Shown here in pieces: positions 41,332-50,366 of a stretch of DNA of 64,000 nt. The notes beneath the pieces were generated by a model that did not search any database, was not told the origin of the DNA, and worked only from the letters and a program-made list of their open reading frames with translations. The stretch is from Bdellovibrio sp. GT3. Lineage in GTDB: Bacteria > Bdellovibrionota > Bdellovibrionia > Bdellovibrionales > Bdellovibrionaceae. Numbering within the stretch: the stretch's first letter is position 1; every line of letters begins with the position of its first letter. The stretch lies in assembly GCF_037996765.1 (NCBI RefSeq), contig NZ_JBBNAD010000004.1, positions 992,001-1,056,000 of the forward strand, written 5' to 3'. Both the position numbers and the translations under genes were made by a program.

Positions 41332-43203
41332 ATGCTTTCACTCGCGGCTTTGGGAATTGTATTCGGTGATATCGGAACCAGCCCGTTGTACGCCTTGCGC
41401 GAATGTTTCGGTGGTGAGTACGGTTTGAATGTCACTCCCGAGAACATCATCGGAATTCTCTCGTTGATTTTCTGGACACTGATTACTGTTATCTGCGTGA
41501 AGTACATGGCGTTCGTTATGCGTGCCGATAATAAAGGTGAAGGTGGAATTCTTTCCTTAATGGCTTTGGCGGTGCGCAGTCAGCACACGAAAGACATCAC
41601 TCATCGTCGCTGGATTATGACCATCCTCGGTCTTTTTGGTGCGGCACTTCTTTATGGAGACGGTGTTATTACTCCGGCCATCTCTGTTTTGTCTGCGATG
41701 GAAGGTTTGAAAGTCGTCACTGATAAGTTCGATCCCTACATTATTCCAACCACGATTTTCATCATCAATGCCTTGTTTCTGATGCAAAGATACGGGACCG
41801 GAAAAATCGGTGTGATCTTTGGGCCCATCTTGATGTTGTGGTTTACGACACTGGGAACCTTGGGCACCATCGGCTTGTTTAACAACCCGCAAATCCTTGA
41901 AGCCTTGTGGCCTCATCATGCGATTGAATTTTTCTTCCGAAATGGTGTTCATGCCTTTTTGGTATTGGGCTCTGTCGTCCTGGTTGTGACTGGTGGAGAG
42001 GCACTCTATGCCGACATGGGGCACTTCGGTAAAACGCCGATTCGCATGGCGTGGTTCTTTGTGGCGTTGCCGGCTTTGGTATTGAATTATTTCGGGCAAG
42101 GTGCACTTTTACTTTCAGATCCTACAGCAATTGAAAATCCATTTTACTTGCTGGCTCCCAAGTGGGCGATCATTCCCATGGTTTGTCTAAGTACTTCCGC
42201 CGCGGTAATTGCCTCCCAGGCATTGATTTCCGGCGTGTTCTCAATTACTCGTCAGGCGATCCAGCTGGGGTTCTGTCCGCGTATTAATATCGTGCACACT
42301 TCCTCCCAGGAGATCGGTCAGATTTATATTCCGGCCATCAACTGGTCTTTGTTCATCGGCGTAGTCTGGTTGGTATTGACGTTTAAAACCTCCAGTAATC
42401 TGGCTGCGGCCTACGGTATTGCGGTGACGGGGACGATGGTTATCACCACTATCCTAGCCTATGAAGTTGCCCGCCAAAAATGGAACTGGAGCTTCTTTAA
42501 GGCATTCAGTATTTTTGGTGTGTTCTTTATTATCGATGCTGCTTTCTTTGCGGCAAATATCCATAAAATCCCGCATGGCGGTTGGGTGCCATTGGTGATT
42601 GGTGCGTTGATTTATCTTTTGATGACAACATGGCAGAAGGGCCGCCAGGTTCTTTTCCGTCGATTGAAAGAGCGCTCCATGCCGACAGAAGATTTCATGC
42701 TGAAGCTTCTGCGTGAGCCGCCGATTCGTGTTCCAGGTACGGCCATCTATATGTCGGGAGATCCATGGGGTGTGCCAGCGCCGTTGTTACATAATTTAAA
42801 ACACAACAAAGTTCTGCATCAGCGAGTGGCGATTTTGACCATTCAAACGCGCGAGGTTCCGTTCGTTTCCAAAAAAGACAATATTTCCATTCAGGAGATT
42901 GTTCCGAACTTTTACCGCATTCTTGCGTATTACGGATTCATGGAAACTCCGAAGATGAAACACATCCTTGAGGCTTGCCGCAACAAGGACATCAACTTCA
43001 ACGTCAACGAGACCACTTTTGTTTTGGGCCGTGAGACTATTATCGCCACCAAGGGCGGCCCACCACGACCGGATGAGCCTCATATGTCGCACTGGCGTGA
43101 GCGTCTGTTCGCAGTGATGTCCAAGAATGCGCAAAGACCCACGGCCTTCTTCCGAATTCCACCGAATCAGGTGATCGAAGTGGGGATTCAGGTCGAGATT
43201 TAA
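41332..43203 (+). CDS. kup: Kup-family potassium uptake protein
   Basis: At least 623 residues with about 12 membrane helices. FGDIGTSPLYALRECFGGEYG, GDGVITPAISVLSAMEGL and GGEALYADMGHFGK are Kup/HAK/KUP hallmarks; the C-terminal cytoplasmic tail (from about 450) ends FFRIPPNQVIEVGIQVEI. It imports K+ with protons. The listed ATG at 41332 is the only standard start in frame after an upstream stop (41275-41277), but it has no Shine-Dalgarno. An AAGGGAG site sits 7 nt before an ATC at 41290, which would add 14 residues (IEHQDHGHKNANLA); see findings. Confidence 0.94.
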   Translation: MLSLAALGIVFGDIGTSPLYALRECFGGEYGLNVTPENIIGILSLIFWTLITVICVKYMAFVMRADNKGEGGILSLMALAVRSQHTKDITHRRWIMTILGLFGAALLYGDGVITPAISVLSAMEGLKVVTDKFDPYIIPTTIFIINALFLMQRYGTGKIGVIFGPILMLWFTTLGTLGTIGLFNNPQILEALWPHHAIEFFFRNGVHAFLVLGSVVLVVTGGEALYADMGHFGKTPIRMAWFFVALPALVLNYFGQGALLLSDPTAIENPFYLLAPKWAIIPMVCLSTSAAVIASQALISGVFSITRQAIQLGFCPRINIVHTSSQEIGQIYIPAINWSLFIGVVWLVLTFKTSSNLAAAYGIAVTGTMVITTILAYEVARQKWNWSFFKAFSIFGVFFIIDAAFFAANIHKIPHGGWVPLVIGALIYLLMTTWQKGRQVLFRRLKERSMPTEDFMLKLLREPPIRVPGTAIYMSGDPWGVPAPLLHNLKHNKVLHQRVAILTIQTREVPFVSKKDNISIQEIVPNFYRILAYYGFMETPKMKHILEACRNKDINFNVNETTFVLGRETIIATKGGPPRPDEPHMSHWRERLFAVMSKNAQRPTAFFRIPPNQVIEVGIQVEI

Positions 43204-43210
43204 ACTCGGC

Positions 43211-44377
43211 CTATAAGGCGGGAGCTGCTGAGGATTCAATATGTCTATTGGTGCCCAGCAGCTTTTCAATTTTATCCTGCTCAGTCATGCCATCCTGATA
43301 TCCGATCTCCAGTAAAGTTTGAATGTACTGCTTTTCAAACAGAAGAAAGCTCGCCAGCTCAGCGGATTCCTCCAGACTGCCCAAGCCCTTCAGAAGATAG
43401 CGAATCATTCGGGGAAGTTCGTGCGCATGCTCTGCCGCGATTTTCGAAAAGTCCTGTGAAGGTGATACCCAGACGACGTCCACTGGTTTCACTGTCAGGT
43501 TTTTACGCGCGCTCGAGGCAATCTTGCTTAAAGCCAGATTGATGCGCTCAATTCTTTCAATATCAAACTCAAGTCCATCGCTCATGATGGCATGAAGTAA
43601 GACACTCGCGACACGTGCCACACTGGGCTCCTGAGCAGGTGCTGTTTCGTGTGTAGTATAACAGACCTCCTGCTGGCGCCGGACTCCGATCGCCAGTATG
43701 CGATCCGCACCCATGTAGATGGCGGGAGCGCAGGGGCTGAAGTTCCGAATCGACCCATCCCCGAAGTACCTGGAACCCACTGCAGTCGGTGGGAATAAAA
43801 CCGGAATGGCCGATGAAGCCATCACGTGATCGACGGTGAGCAGGGATCTTACGGCCTGTCTTCGTACTCTTTCCCATAATTCTATCTCCTGGGCCCCTTG
43901 AATAAAGGTGACCGTTGATGAGGTGTGGAAATCCAAAGCGGAAATTCCCACGCCATGAATTTTTCCTGATTCGATTTTCTTTTGAATGTTTTCAAACTTG
44001 CAGTTTTTCTGAATGAGCTCCCGCAGAGGTGCCGTGCTTAGCAAGGACTTTCCCGGGGTGCGCTTCATGCCTCCGCTGGATAAGTCCATCAACCAATGAA
44101 GAGCACCGCGAGTCAGGGAGATTGGATCAGAGATAAAAACATCGTGGCTTTGTAAACTCCCCCAGACATTTTCCAGAGCCGCGCAAGCTTCCTGAAAATT
44201 CCCCGGATGTGATATGAGCCCACAAGTGTTGATCGCACCTGCACTCACTCCCGTATAGACTTTAAAAGGATTGTCGATTGAAAGTTTTTTGCAAATTTCC
44301 GCCACCGCCAATAGCACGCCGACCTGATAAGCTCCTCGTGCGCCGCCACCTGAAAGTACCAGGCCTAGGTTTGACAT
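43211..44377 (-). CDS. Patatin-like phospholipase
   Basis: A 388-residue serine lipase. Patatin elements are complete: oxyanion-hole GGGARG (10-15), nucleophile S45 in GVSAG, and the aspartate of the dyad D207 in YFGDGSIRNF. No signal peptide is evident, so it is cytoplasmic or delivered by a non-Sec route. Enzymes of this type hydrolyse phospholipids or neutral lipids. Its end is 7 bp from the kup stop (convergent). Confidence 0.92.
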   Translation of the reverse strand: MSNLGLVLSGGGARGAYQVGVLLAVAEICKKLSIDNPFKVYTGVSAGAINTCGLISHPGNFQEACAALENVWGSLQSHDVFISDPISLTRGALHWLMDLSSGGMKRTPGKSLLSTAPLRELIQKNCKFENIQKKIESGKIHGVGISALDFHTSSTVTFIQGAQEIELWERVRRQAVRSLLTVDHVMASSAIPVLFPPTAVGSRYFGDGSIRNFSPCAPAIYMGADRILAIGVRRQQEVCYTTHETAPAQEPSVARVASVLLHAIMSDGLEFDIERIERINLALSKIASSARKNLTVKPVDVVWVSPSQDFSKIAAEHAHELPRMIRYLLKGLGSLEESAELASFLLFEKQYIQTLLEIGYQDGMTEQDKIEKLLGTNRHIESSAAPAL

Positions 44378-44437
44378 AGATACGGACTCCTTTTGGACTT
44401 GCGAGCGGGGGAGGATAGAGAGAAACTATGTACAAGA

Positions 44438-44530
44438 CGAGGTTGTGATAGTGACTTCAAATTTGCTATCCCACTCTATTTGAAAGAGCGTTGACCTCGC
44501 TAAGGGAGCCTACGGCTCCCTTCTTTTTTT
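44438..44530 (+). ncRNA. Candidate small RNA: three-way junction plus terminator
   Basis: On the plus strand between two minus-strand genes, CGAGGT (44438-44443) pairs with ACCTCG (44494-44499), extendable by two G-U pairs. Inside it are two hairpins, GATAG/CTATC (44447-44470) and CTCT/AGAG (44474-44488). Right after comes a 9-bp terminator stem AAGGGAGCC-TAC-GGCTCCCTT (44502-44522) and seven T's. No plus-strand gene precedes it, so the terminator has no other client. A promoter is not clear (a weak TTGGAC lies at 44393). Confidence 0.5.
44502..44530 (+). terminator. Plus-strand rho-independent terminator without an upstream gene
   Basis: A 9-bp perfect stem with a TAC loop, then C and seven T's. 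On the minus strand there is no T-run, so it does not end the adjacent minus-strand gene well. It is best explained as the end of the candidate small RNA. Confidence 0.8.
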
Positions 44531-44813
44531 ACTGCATGTTTCTTGAGCTTTTAAATGCCTCGCGCTCGGCTCTTCTTTCTGCCTCTAATATTTCAGACAA
44601 GTTCGTGCGCCGCTCTTTAACGGTGCGATCAATTTTATTCAGATAGGACGCCAGATGATGAAACAGCTTTTCTGTTTCTGAGTCTGTTTCCAGGCGACCT
44701 TCTTCACCTTTAATTTCCTCAATCAATCGATCGATAATAAAAAGTGCGGCATTCAGGTTGGTGCCCACTTCATGCAGAAACTCGGTCTCTTTATATAGTT
44801 CGCGATCCACCAT
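44529..44813 (-). CDS. Small helical cytoplasmic protein of unknown function
   Basis: A 94-residue charged, mostly helical protein with no signal peptide. LHEVGTNLNAALFIIDRLIEEIKG and LASYLNKIDRTVKERRTNL are likely amphipathic helices, and the end (EAERRAEREAFKSS) may be a coiled coil. It resembles a two-helix dimer such as four-helix-bundle signalling or chaperone proteins in general shape only. No family recognised; standing alone between the candidate small RNA and an intergenic region. Confidence 0.65.
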   Translation of the reverse strand: MVDRELYKETEFLHEVGTNLNAALFIIDRLIEEIKGEEGRLETDSETEKLFHHLASYLNKIDRTVKERRTNLSEILEAERRAEREAFKSSRNMQ

Positions 44814-45227
44814 GATTCCCCCTGAAGGAATTATGCGAACTCGTTCCCGGGCTCACAACATGTAGCATTACAGTCCCTTATGACGCCTTGCGTGGAAAAT
44901 TTATAAACCAATCCTGGAGCCAAAATGAGCTTCCCTTGGGTCATTTAACTCAAATCAAATCTGCTTAGTTTTTAAGCTGAAACGCGTCTTCTTAGCGGAA
45001 ATATTAGGTTATTGTTAAGAAATGGTATTGAAATGGGACCAAAGTGCTGGCACTTTCATTGCTTATATTCAAGTTGGCTCCATTTTGGGACCAGTTGATT
45101 GCTCCAGATGAAATCGTAGTGAATGTGAAACGACAACTATCTGAAAAGCAGCAGCGTTGAATAAATGAAGTTAGAAATTTAACGGTTAACAACGATTAAC
45201 AAAAGAAAACGAAAAGGGGATCAACAG
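44814..45227. promoter_or_regulatory. Gene-free region upstream of the outer-membrane protein
   Basis: About 414 bp between a minus-strand and a plus-strand gene. It holds a short hairpin AAAGTG/CACTTT (45041-45056) and a 9-bp inverted repeat TGGAGCCAA/TTGGCTCCA with arms about 150 bp apart (44923-44931 and 45074-45082), plus a repeated AACGGTTAACAACGATTAAC near the gene. A long leader for the outer-membrane gene is possible. A 62-residue minus-strand frame inside lacks support. Confidence 0.35.
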
Positions 45228-46208
45228 GTGAAAAAACAAATTCTTTCATCACTGATTTTGGCGGGAACTTTGGTAGTAGCAACTGCTCAAGCTGAAGAAA
45301 ACCAAAATGCAAACACAAGCACAGTTAAAGTAACTGACGTTCAAAAAAAGGACGAGCAAAACAAAGGTGATCTGGATCAAGAGATCACAAATGCAAAAAT
45401 GCGTGCGGAGTCTGGTTCTAAATCCAAACTTTCTATCGCAATGGATTTGACGTACAACGGTGGTAACTTGGAAGAACCATTTGGACCAGTTCGTCCAAAC
45501 TACGCTGGTGTATCTGGCGCGGATTCCAATACTTCTCTTTCTGCTGATATCGCGGTTGCATACCGTTTGTCTGCACGTGATTCACTTCGTTTTGGTGCTG
45601 GTGCAAACATCGATACTCCACTTCAAAACAACACTTCTGAATCTACAAACCAAGATGGCTACAGAAAAGCTTCTGTTTCCACTCCGTACGTTTCATGGGG
45701 TCGTTCATTCCGTGCGATGAACTTGCAACAATCCGTATCTGTTGGTGGTTACTACTACACAACTCCGTACATGACTGAAATTTACAAAGCGAACTCTTCA
45801 TTGTCTGCAAGCTGGACTGTATTGGGTGAAATCCCGAACACAAACTGGCAACCAGGTTTGAGCTTGTCTCTAAGCTATGTATTCTTTGATGACAGCGCGA
45901 ATGCTGGTGACACTGCTTCCAGTGGTGGTGCGGGTCGTTCTGATTACTCTATCGGTTTGTTCCCATTCATCGAATACGCTTTCAACGACATGTTCTCTTT
46001 CAGAACTGTATTCCGTCCATCAAGCTTCGATCACTACCGTAACGATGATGCAACGACTTTTGACCACAACATGTGGACTCAATCTGTTGGTTTGGGTATC
46101 GCAATGACTCGTGACGTATACTTGTATCCGAACCTTCAGTTCGCTCCAGAATACGCTCAAGCAGACACTACAAACGTAGGTATCTCTGCAACTATCAACA
46201 TGTTCTAA
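45228..46208 (+). CDS. Outer-membrane beta-barrel protein
   Basis: A 326-residue protein starting at a GTG, preceded by an AAAGGGGA ribosome-binding site. Signal peptide ends TAQAE. After a polar stretch with many Lys, Asn and Asp, amphipathic strands follow (SKLSIAMDLTYNGGN, LSADIAVAYRLSARDSLRFG, QSVSVGGYYYTT, WQPGLSLSLSYVFF, YSIGLFPFIEYAFND) to the end strand VGISATINMF with terminal Phe, the typical BAM signal. Codon use is strongly biased (highly expressed). Probably a porin-like or major outer-membrane protein; a bidirectional terminator follows. Confidence 0.85.
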   Translation: MKKQILSSLILAGTLVVATAQAEENQNANTSTVKVTDVQKKDEQNKGDLDQEITNAKMRAESGSKSKLSIAMDLTYNGGNLEEPFGPVRPNYAGVSGADSNTSLSADIAVAYRLSARDSLRFGAGANIDTPLQNNTSESTNQDGYRKASVSTPYVSWGRSFRAMNLQQSVSVGGYYYTTPYMTEIYKANSSLSASWTVLGEIPNTNWQPGLSLSLSYVFFDDSANAGDTASSGGAGRSDYSIGLFPFIEYAFNDMFSFRTVFRPSSFDHYRNDDATTFDHNMWTQSVGLGIAMTRDVYLYPNLQFAPEYAQADTTNVGISATINMF

Positions 46209-46230
46209 TCATTTAGAAAATGAAGATGCA

Positions 46231-46264
46231 AAAAAGGCAGCCAGTAAAGAGGCTGCCTTTTTTT
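46231..46264. terminator. Bidirectional terminator between the outer-membrane protein and GH15 genes
   Basis: A 12-bp stem AAAAAGGCAGCC/GGCTGCCTTTTT around an 8-nt loop, T-runs on both strands. The GH15 stop codon lies at its right edge, so it serves both convergent genes. Confidence 0.88.
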
Positions 46265-48071
46265 ATTCGTGAATAAAGAAAGCCGGGGAATTCAAAGCCC
46301 GGTCGATCGCAAAAGCACAGTTGATCAATCCGACGTGACTGTATGTCTGCGGGAAGTTTCCCCACTGACTGTTCATCTCGACATCGTAGTCCTCGCTCAT
46401 AAGTCCCACGTGATTCTGTGTCGTGATCACACGCTTGAGCAGCTTCTCGGCCTCACTCGCGTGCCCTAAGTTTGCCAAGGCTTCGATATACCAAAAACTG
46501 CAAACCAAAAACGCTGACTTTTGCACGCCGAAATCATCCGCGTGCTTGTAGCGCAGGAAGAAGCCTGGAGACAGCTCCAGTTCCTTGCGAATCGCTTCCA
46601 GGTGATCCATGGCCGCTTCGGGTGATTTGTTCTTAAAGTAGCCCAGCGTGATCAATTGAAGCATGCAGGCGTCCATCTCGTCAGTGCCCAGCGCCTGCGC
46701 ATATGCTTTTTTGGCAGGGGAGTAAGATTTTTCAATCAATTGGGCAGCATGCTGAACAGCTTTTTCCGCACGGACTAACATATCCTGATCTTCGATGGAT
46801 TTTGCGATCGACTTTGCAGCCAGCGCCCCTGCCCAATGAAACATCAGTGTATAAGTATGAACTGATTGTTTGCCGCGGAATTCCCATACTCCGTTATCGG
46901 GTGCCTCCATGTAACGTTCAATGTGTTTCAGGATCGATTTGATAATTTGCGGTGAGGATTTTTTAACATTCAGTCGTTCATCAGTGTAAAGTTTAAAGAA
47001 AGTCAGCAGGACCTGGCCATAAACATCGTGCTGAATCTGACTGCCAGCCTGATTTCCCACGCGAACTGGCTTATTACCCATATATCCATTGAGATCCTCA
47101 ACGATCTCGGTCATCTCTTTGGTGCCATCAATGCGATAGCACGGTTGCAGATTTTCAAGATTGTCGATATCCAGATTTTCGATGAAGGAAGTATATTTCT
47201 TCATCTCTTCAAACTGACCCAAAGAGTTCAATGCCGATAAAGTATAATAAGTATCTCGCACCCAGCAAAAGCGATAGTCCCAGTTGCGACCTTCTTGATC
47301 AATCTCAGGCAGGCTGGTGGTTGTGGCCGCAGTAATGGCTCCAGTGTCTTCATACTGATGAAGCTTTAATGCCAGTGCAGAGCGAATCACTTCTTTTTGA
47401 AACACACTTGGTAAATGACAGTGTTCCACCCAGGTGTTCCAGTATTTTTCTGTGCGTTTTAAGAAATCTTCAAATGTTGTTTCAAGTGGAGCTTCGAAGG
47501 GAACACCCCAGCTTAAAACAAAATAGAGATCATCATTCACCACAAATGATTTTTCCTCATTGATATAGCTGATTGATGCATTTGTTGTAAGGCGAACAGG
47601 TTGTTCTAGTCCTTCGTAGCGAATGTGATTGCTGCCCATGAGACGTTGCGGAATTTTTTTTCCGTAATCTCCAACTGGGTGGCATTTCACGTTTATGCGC
47701 GGTTGTCCCGAGAGCTTTTTTACTTTGCGAAACAGCATTAAGGGTTTATGATATCTTTCATAGAGATTAAATCTCGGTGCGAAATCTATCACCTCAAATG
47801 CACCATCCTTTGTCTCAAAACGAGTGCAAAGAATATTTGTGTTCTTGATATACTCCTGTGTTGATTTGAAATCCTTTGTCGCAGGCTTGATCGAAAATTC
47901 TCCGCCTTTTTCATCATCTATCAAGGACCCAAAAATAAAACTTGAATCGAATCGCGGCCAGCATAACCAGCGGATGTTGGCGTCTTGATCTACCAGGCCT
48001 GAATAAGCGCAATTGCCTATGAGGCCCAAATTATAACGGTGTGAATTTAATGGATTGGTTTTTACAGACAT
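46263..48071 (-). CDS. Glycoside hydrolase family 15 (glucoamylase/trehalase type)
   Basis: A 602-residue GH15 protein without a signal peptide. N-terminal beta domain: RYNLGLIGNCAYSGLVDQDANI and WLCWPRFDSSFIFG. The catalytic (alpha/alpha)6 barrel shows GRNWDYRFCWVRDTYYTLSAL, with the catalytic general acid expected in the NWDYRFCWVRD region. The last third holds WYIEALANLG and WGNFPQTYSHVGLINCA. GH15 enzymes include glucoamylase, glucodextranase and the trehalase of mycobacteria. Placed opposite otsA-otsB with 48 bp between starts, a trehalase role is plausible. ATG 48071 has an AAAGGA site. Confidence 0.9.
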   Translation of the reverse strand: MSVKTNPLNSHRYNLGLIGNCAYSGLVDQDANIRWLCWPRFDSSFIFGSLIDDEKGGEFSIKPATKDFKSTQEYIKNTNILCTRFETKDGAFEVIDFAPRFNLYERYHKPLMLFRKVKKLSGQPRINVKCHPVGDYGKKIPQRLMGSNHIRYEGLEQPVRLTTNASISYINEEKSFVVNDDLYFVLSWGVPFEAPLETTFEDFLKRTEKYWNTWVEHCHLPSVFQKEVIRSALALKLHQYEDTGAITAATTTSLPEIDQEGRNWDYRFCWVRDTYYTLSALNSLGQFEEMKKYTSFIENLDIDNLENLQPCYRIDGTKEMTEIVEDLNGYMGNKPVRVGNQAGSQIQHDVYGQVLLTFFKLYTDERLNVKKSSPQIIKSILKHIERYMEAPDNGVWEFRGKQSVHTYTLMFHWAGALAAKSIAKSIEDQDMLVRAEKAVQHAAQLIEKSYSPAKKAYAQALGTDEMDACMLQLITLGYFKNKSPEAAMDHLEAIRKELELSPGFFLRYKHADDFGVQKSAFLVCSFWYIEALANLGHASEAEKLLKRVITTQNHVGLMSEDYDVEMNSQWGNFPQTYSHVGLINCAFAIDRALNSPAFFIHE

Positions 48072-48119
48072 GTTCAATCCTTTCTTTGTTCTCTGCCATT
48101 TATCCTAAAGGAGGAATTG

Positions 48120-50336
48120 ATGATATCAAAGTCCAAAAGAATCTTCGTCAGTAATCGTTTGCCATTCAGTATAAATAGCAAAGGTGATTTGAAAAGAGGA
48201 AGTGGGGGACTGGTATCAGCATTGATGGGTGTTTGTCAGAATGAACCCTTTGCGTGGTTTGGATTTGAAACAGATGCTTCGCATGCCGCAAAAATTCCTG
48301 AGGCTGCTAAAAAGATTCTTCCGGATTTGGATTGCTATCCTGTGGTGCTAAGTAAAGACAAGTATGACAAGTACTACAACGGATTTGCGAATGATATTAT
48401 CTGGCCACTTTTTCACTATGAAAGTCATCTCGCCAACTTCAATCGCAAAAATTGGGAGCAGTATAAAGAAGCCAATAAACTGATGGCCCAGGAGATAGCG
48501 AAAGTTGCAACTCCTGGAGTCACTGTTTGGATTCATGATTTTCATTTTATGACCTTGCCTGAGTATTTGCGCGAGCTTGTGCCCGATATTAAAATTGGAT
48601 TTTTTCTACATATACCATTTCCCAGTGCCGAATTGTTCAGACAGCTTCCGGTGCGCGAGGAAATTTTGCGCGGACTTTTGAACTGTGATCTGGTGGGATT
48701 TCATGAACACTCGTATTTACGACAGTTTGTTGTAAGTCTGAAAGCCTGTCTTGGTGTGGATTCATCCTTTTTCCGCGCAGAGTACAATGGGCGCACCACT
48801 CACTTCGGTGTTTATCCCATCAGTATTGAAGGCGATGAAATTAAGGAAAAATCCTGTTCAGAAGCGGTTCTGCAGAAAGTGGAGTCTTATAAAAGCAACG
48901 GCAATGCGCCGTTTATGATTTTGGGTATTGATCGCCTTGATTACACCAAAGGATTGGAACTTAAACTCAGGGGGCTGCAAGCGGCTCTTAGAAAGTACCC
49001 GGAGTTGGTCGGTCAGGTTTCCCTTATGCAGGTGGCGATTCCTACGCGGGAAAAAGTTCCAGCCTACATGAAAATAAAAAAAGAAGTCGACCAGCTTGTG
49101 GGCAACATCAACGGAGAATTTGGTTCGCCGGACTACAATCCGGTTCACTACGTTTTTAATTCTGTTTCTGAAACCGAGCTTTTAGCGTTGTATCGCAGAG
49201 CCAGTTCCGTGCTGGTCACAAGCAAGCGTGATGGTATGAATCTGGTGGCTATGGAGTACGTGATGTCCCAGGATTTGCAGGATCCGGGTGTCTTGATATT
49301 AAGTGAGTTTGCCGGTGCGGCGTCATTGTTAAGTGATGCATTGATTGTGAATCCCTGGGATGTTGACGCAATCGCAGACGCGATTTATCAAGCCTATCAG
49401 ATGGATCTGGAGGAGCGGACAAATCGCATGGAGCATCTGCAGGCGATTTTATCCCGTTACTCATCAAGCAAATGGGCCCGTGGTTTTTTAAAAGAACTGG
49501 AAAGTGTTCATCAATCTGTGGCAATCACTCCCAAGAATCTGAAACCCCAGAAAAGTGCATGGTCAGATGAATTTAATCAGAACCTGATTCAAGGCCGGTT
49601 AAAGGTTTTGATCGACTATGATGGAACTATAGTGCCGATTGCCAAAAGACCTGAACAAGTTGTGCTGATGGAGGAGACTCGGGATTTATTGCGGGAGCTT
49701 GGACAGAATGCCGATGTTTATGTGATCAGTGGTCGCACCCGGGAGTTTTTGGATGCACAGCTAAAAGGACTTGATCTGGGATTGATTGCCGAACATGGGG
49801 CTTTCTATCGTGAGCCCCATGGTCCCTGGGAAAGTCGTATCTCCACAGACGTTCAATCCTGGTATCCCCATGTGGAGAGAATCATGAACGACTACTCTGA
49901 AAGAGTCCCATTGTCGTTTGTTGAAAAAAAGAAGGCCTGTCTGGTTTGGCACTTTCGATTGTCTCCGACCGACTTTGCAGCGTTTCAGTCCAAAAAACTG
50001 GATGATGAATTGCAAGTTGGTATGGCAAATGAACCTGTTTCGATCAGCCTGGGTAATAAGATTGTTGAAGCCAAAGCGGTCGAGTGCAACAAAGGGAACT
50101 TTGTCCGTTGGTTGATGAAGGAAAAAGGAAATGCCAGCAAGATCCTATGTCTGGGGGATGATCGCACGGACGAGGATATGTTTATTGCTCTTGGTAAGGC
50201 TGGCATCTCGATCAAGGTGGGAGATGGCAAAACAGCAGCAAGATACCGCTTGAAACATCAAAACGAAGTAGCGCCCTTTTTACGGGAATTGATTCAGTTT
50301 GTAAGTGAAAACCAGGAAGCCGAAGTTAGGGCATAA
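48120..50336 (+). CDS. otsAB: Fused trehalose-6-phosphate synthase / trehalose-6-phosphate phosphatase
   Basis: A 738-residue fusion. The N-terminal GT20 domain (about 1-465) shows FVSNRLPFSINSKG, WIHDFHFMTLPEYLR, GFFLHIPFPSAELFRQLPVR, GIDRLDYTKGL and SKRDGMNLVAMEYV, and transfers glucose from UDP-glucose to glucose-6-phosphate. The HAD phosphatase domain (from about 490) shows LIDYDGTIVPIA, VYVISGRTREFL, IAEHGAFYR and CLGDDRTDEDMF, releasing trehalose. The ATG at 48120 has a perfect AAGGAGG site; a TTG just before is ignored. Divergent from GH15; trehalose here is likely an osmoprotectant or storage sugar. Confidence 0.95.
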   Translation: MISKSKRIFVSNRLPFSINSKGDLKRGSGGLVSALMGVCQNEPFAWFGFETDASHAAKIPEAAKKILPDLDCYPVVLSKDKYDKYYNGFANDIIWPLFHYESHLANFNRKNWEQYKEANKLMAQEIAKVATPGVTVWIHDFHFMTLPEYLRELVPDIKIGFFLHIPFPSAELFRQLPVREEILRGLLNCDLVGFHEHSYLRQFVVSLKACLGVDSSFFRAEYNGRTTHFGVYPISIEGDEIKEKSCSEAVLQKVESYKSNGNAPFMILGIDRLDYTKGLELKLRGLQAALRKYPELVGQVSLMQVAIPTREKVPAYMKIKKEVDQLVGNINGEFGSPDYNPVHYVFNSVSETELLALYRRASSVLVTSKRDGMNLVAMEYVMSQDLQDPGVLILSEFAGAASLLSDALIVNPWDVDAIADAIYQAYQMDLEERTNRMEHLQAILSRYSSSKWARGFLKELESVHQSVAITPKNLKPQKSAWSDEFNQNLIQGRLKVLIDYDGTIVPIAKRPEQVVLMEETRDLLRELGQNADVYVISGRTREFLDAQLKGLDLGLIAEHGAFYREPHGPWESRISTDVQSWYPHVERIMNDYSERVPLSFVEKKKACLVWHFRLSPTDFAAFQSKKLDDELQVGMANEPVSISLGNKIVEAKAVECNKGNFVRWLMKEKGNASKILCLGDDRTDEDMFIALGKAGISIKVGDGKTAARYRLKHQNEVAPFLRELIQFVSENQEAEVRA

Positions 50337-50361
50337 AAAAGGAGGGGTGACCCTCCTTTTT
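50336..50361. terminator. Bidirectional terminator between otsAB and the M23 gene
   Basis: An 11-bp perfect stem AAAAAGGAGGG/CCCTCCTTTTT around a GTGA loop. T-runs exist on both sides. It lies directly between two convergent stops. Confidence 0.92.
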
Positions 50362-50366
50362 GTTTT

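Noticed and set aside
45004-45192. 62-residue minus-strand frame in the outer-membrane gene's upstream region
   Set aside because: No ribosome-binding site, no recognisable composition, and it lies in a likely leader region.
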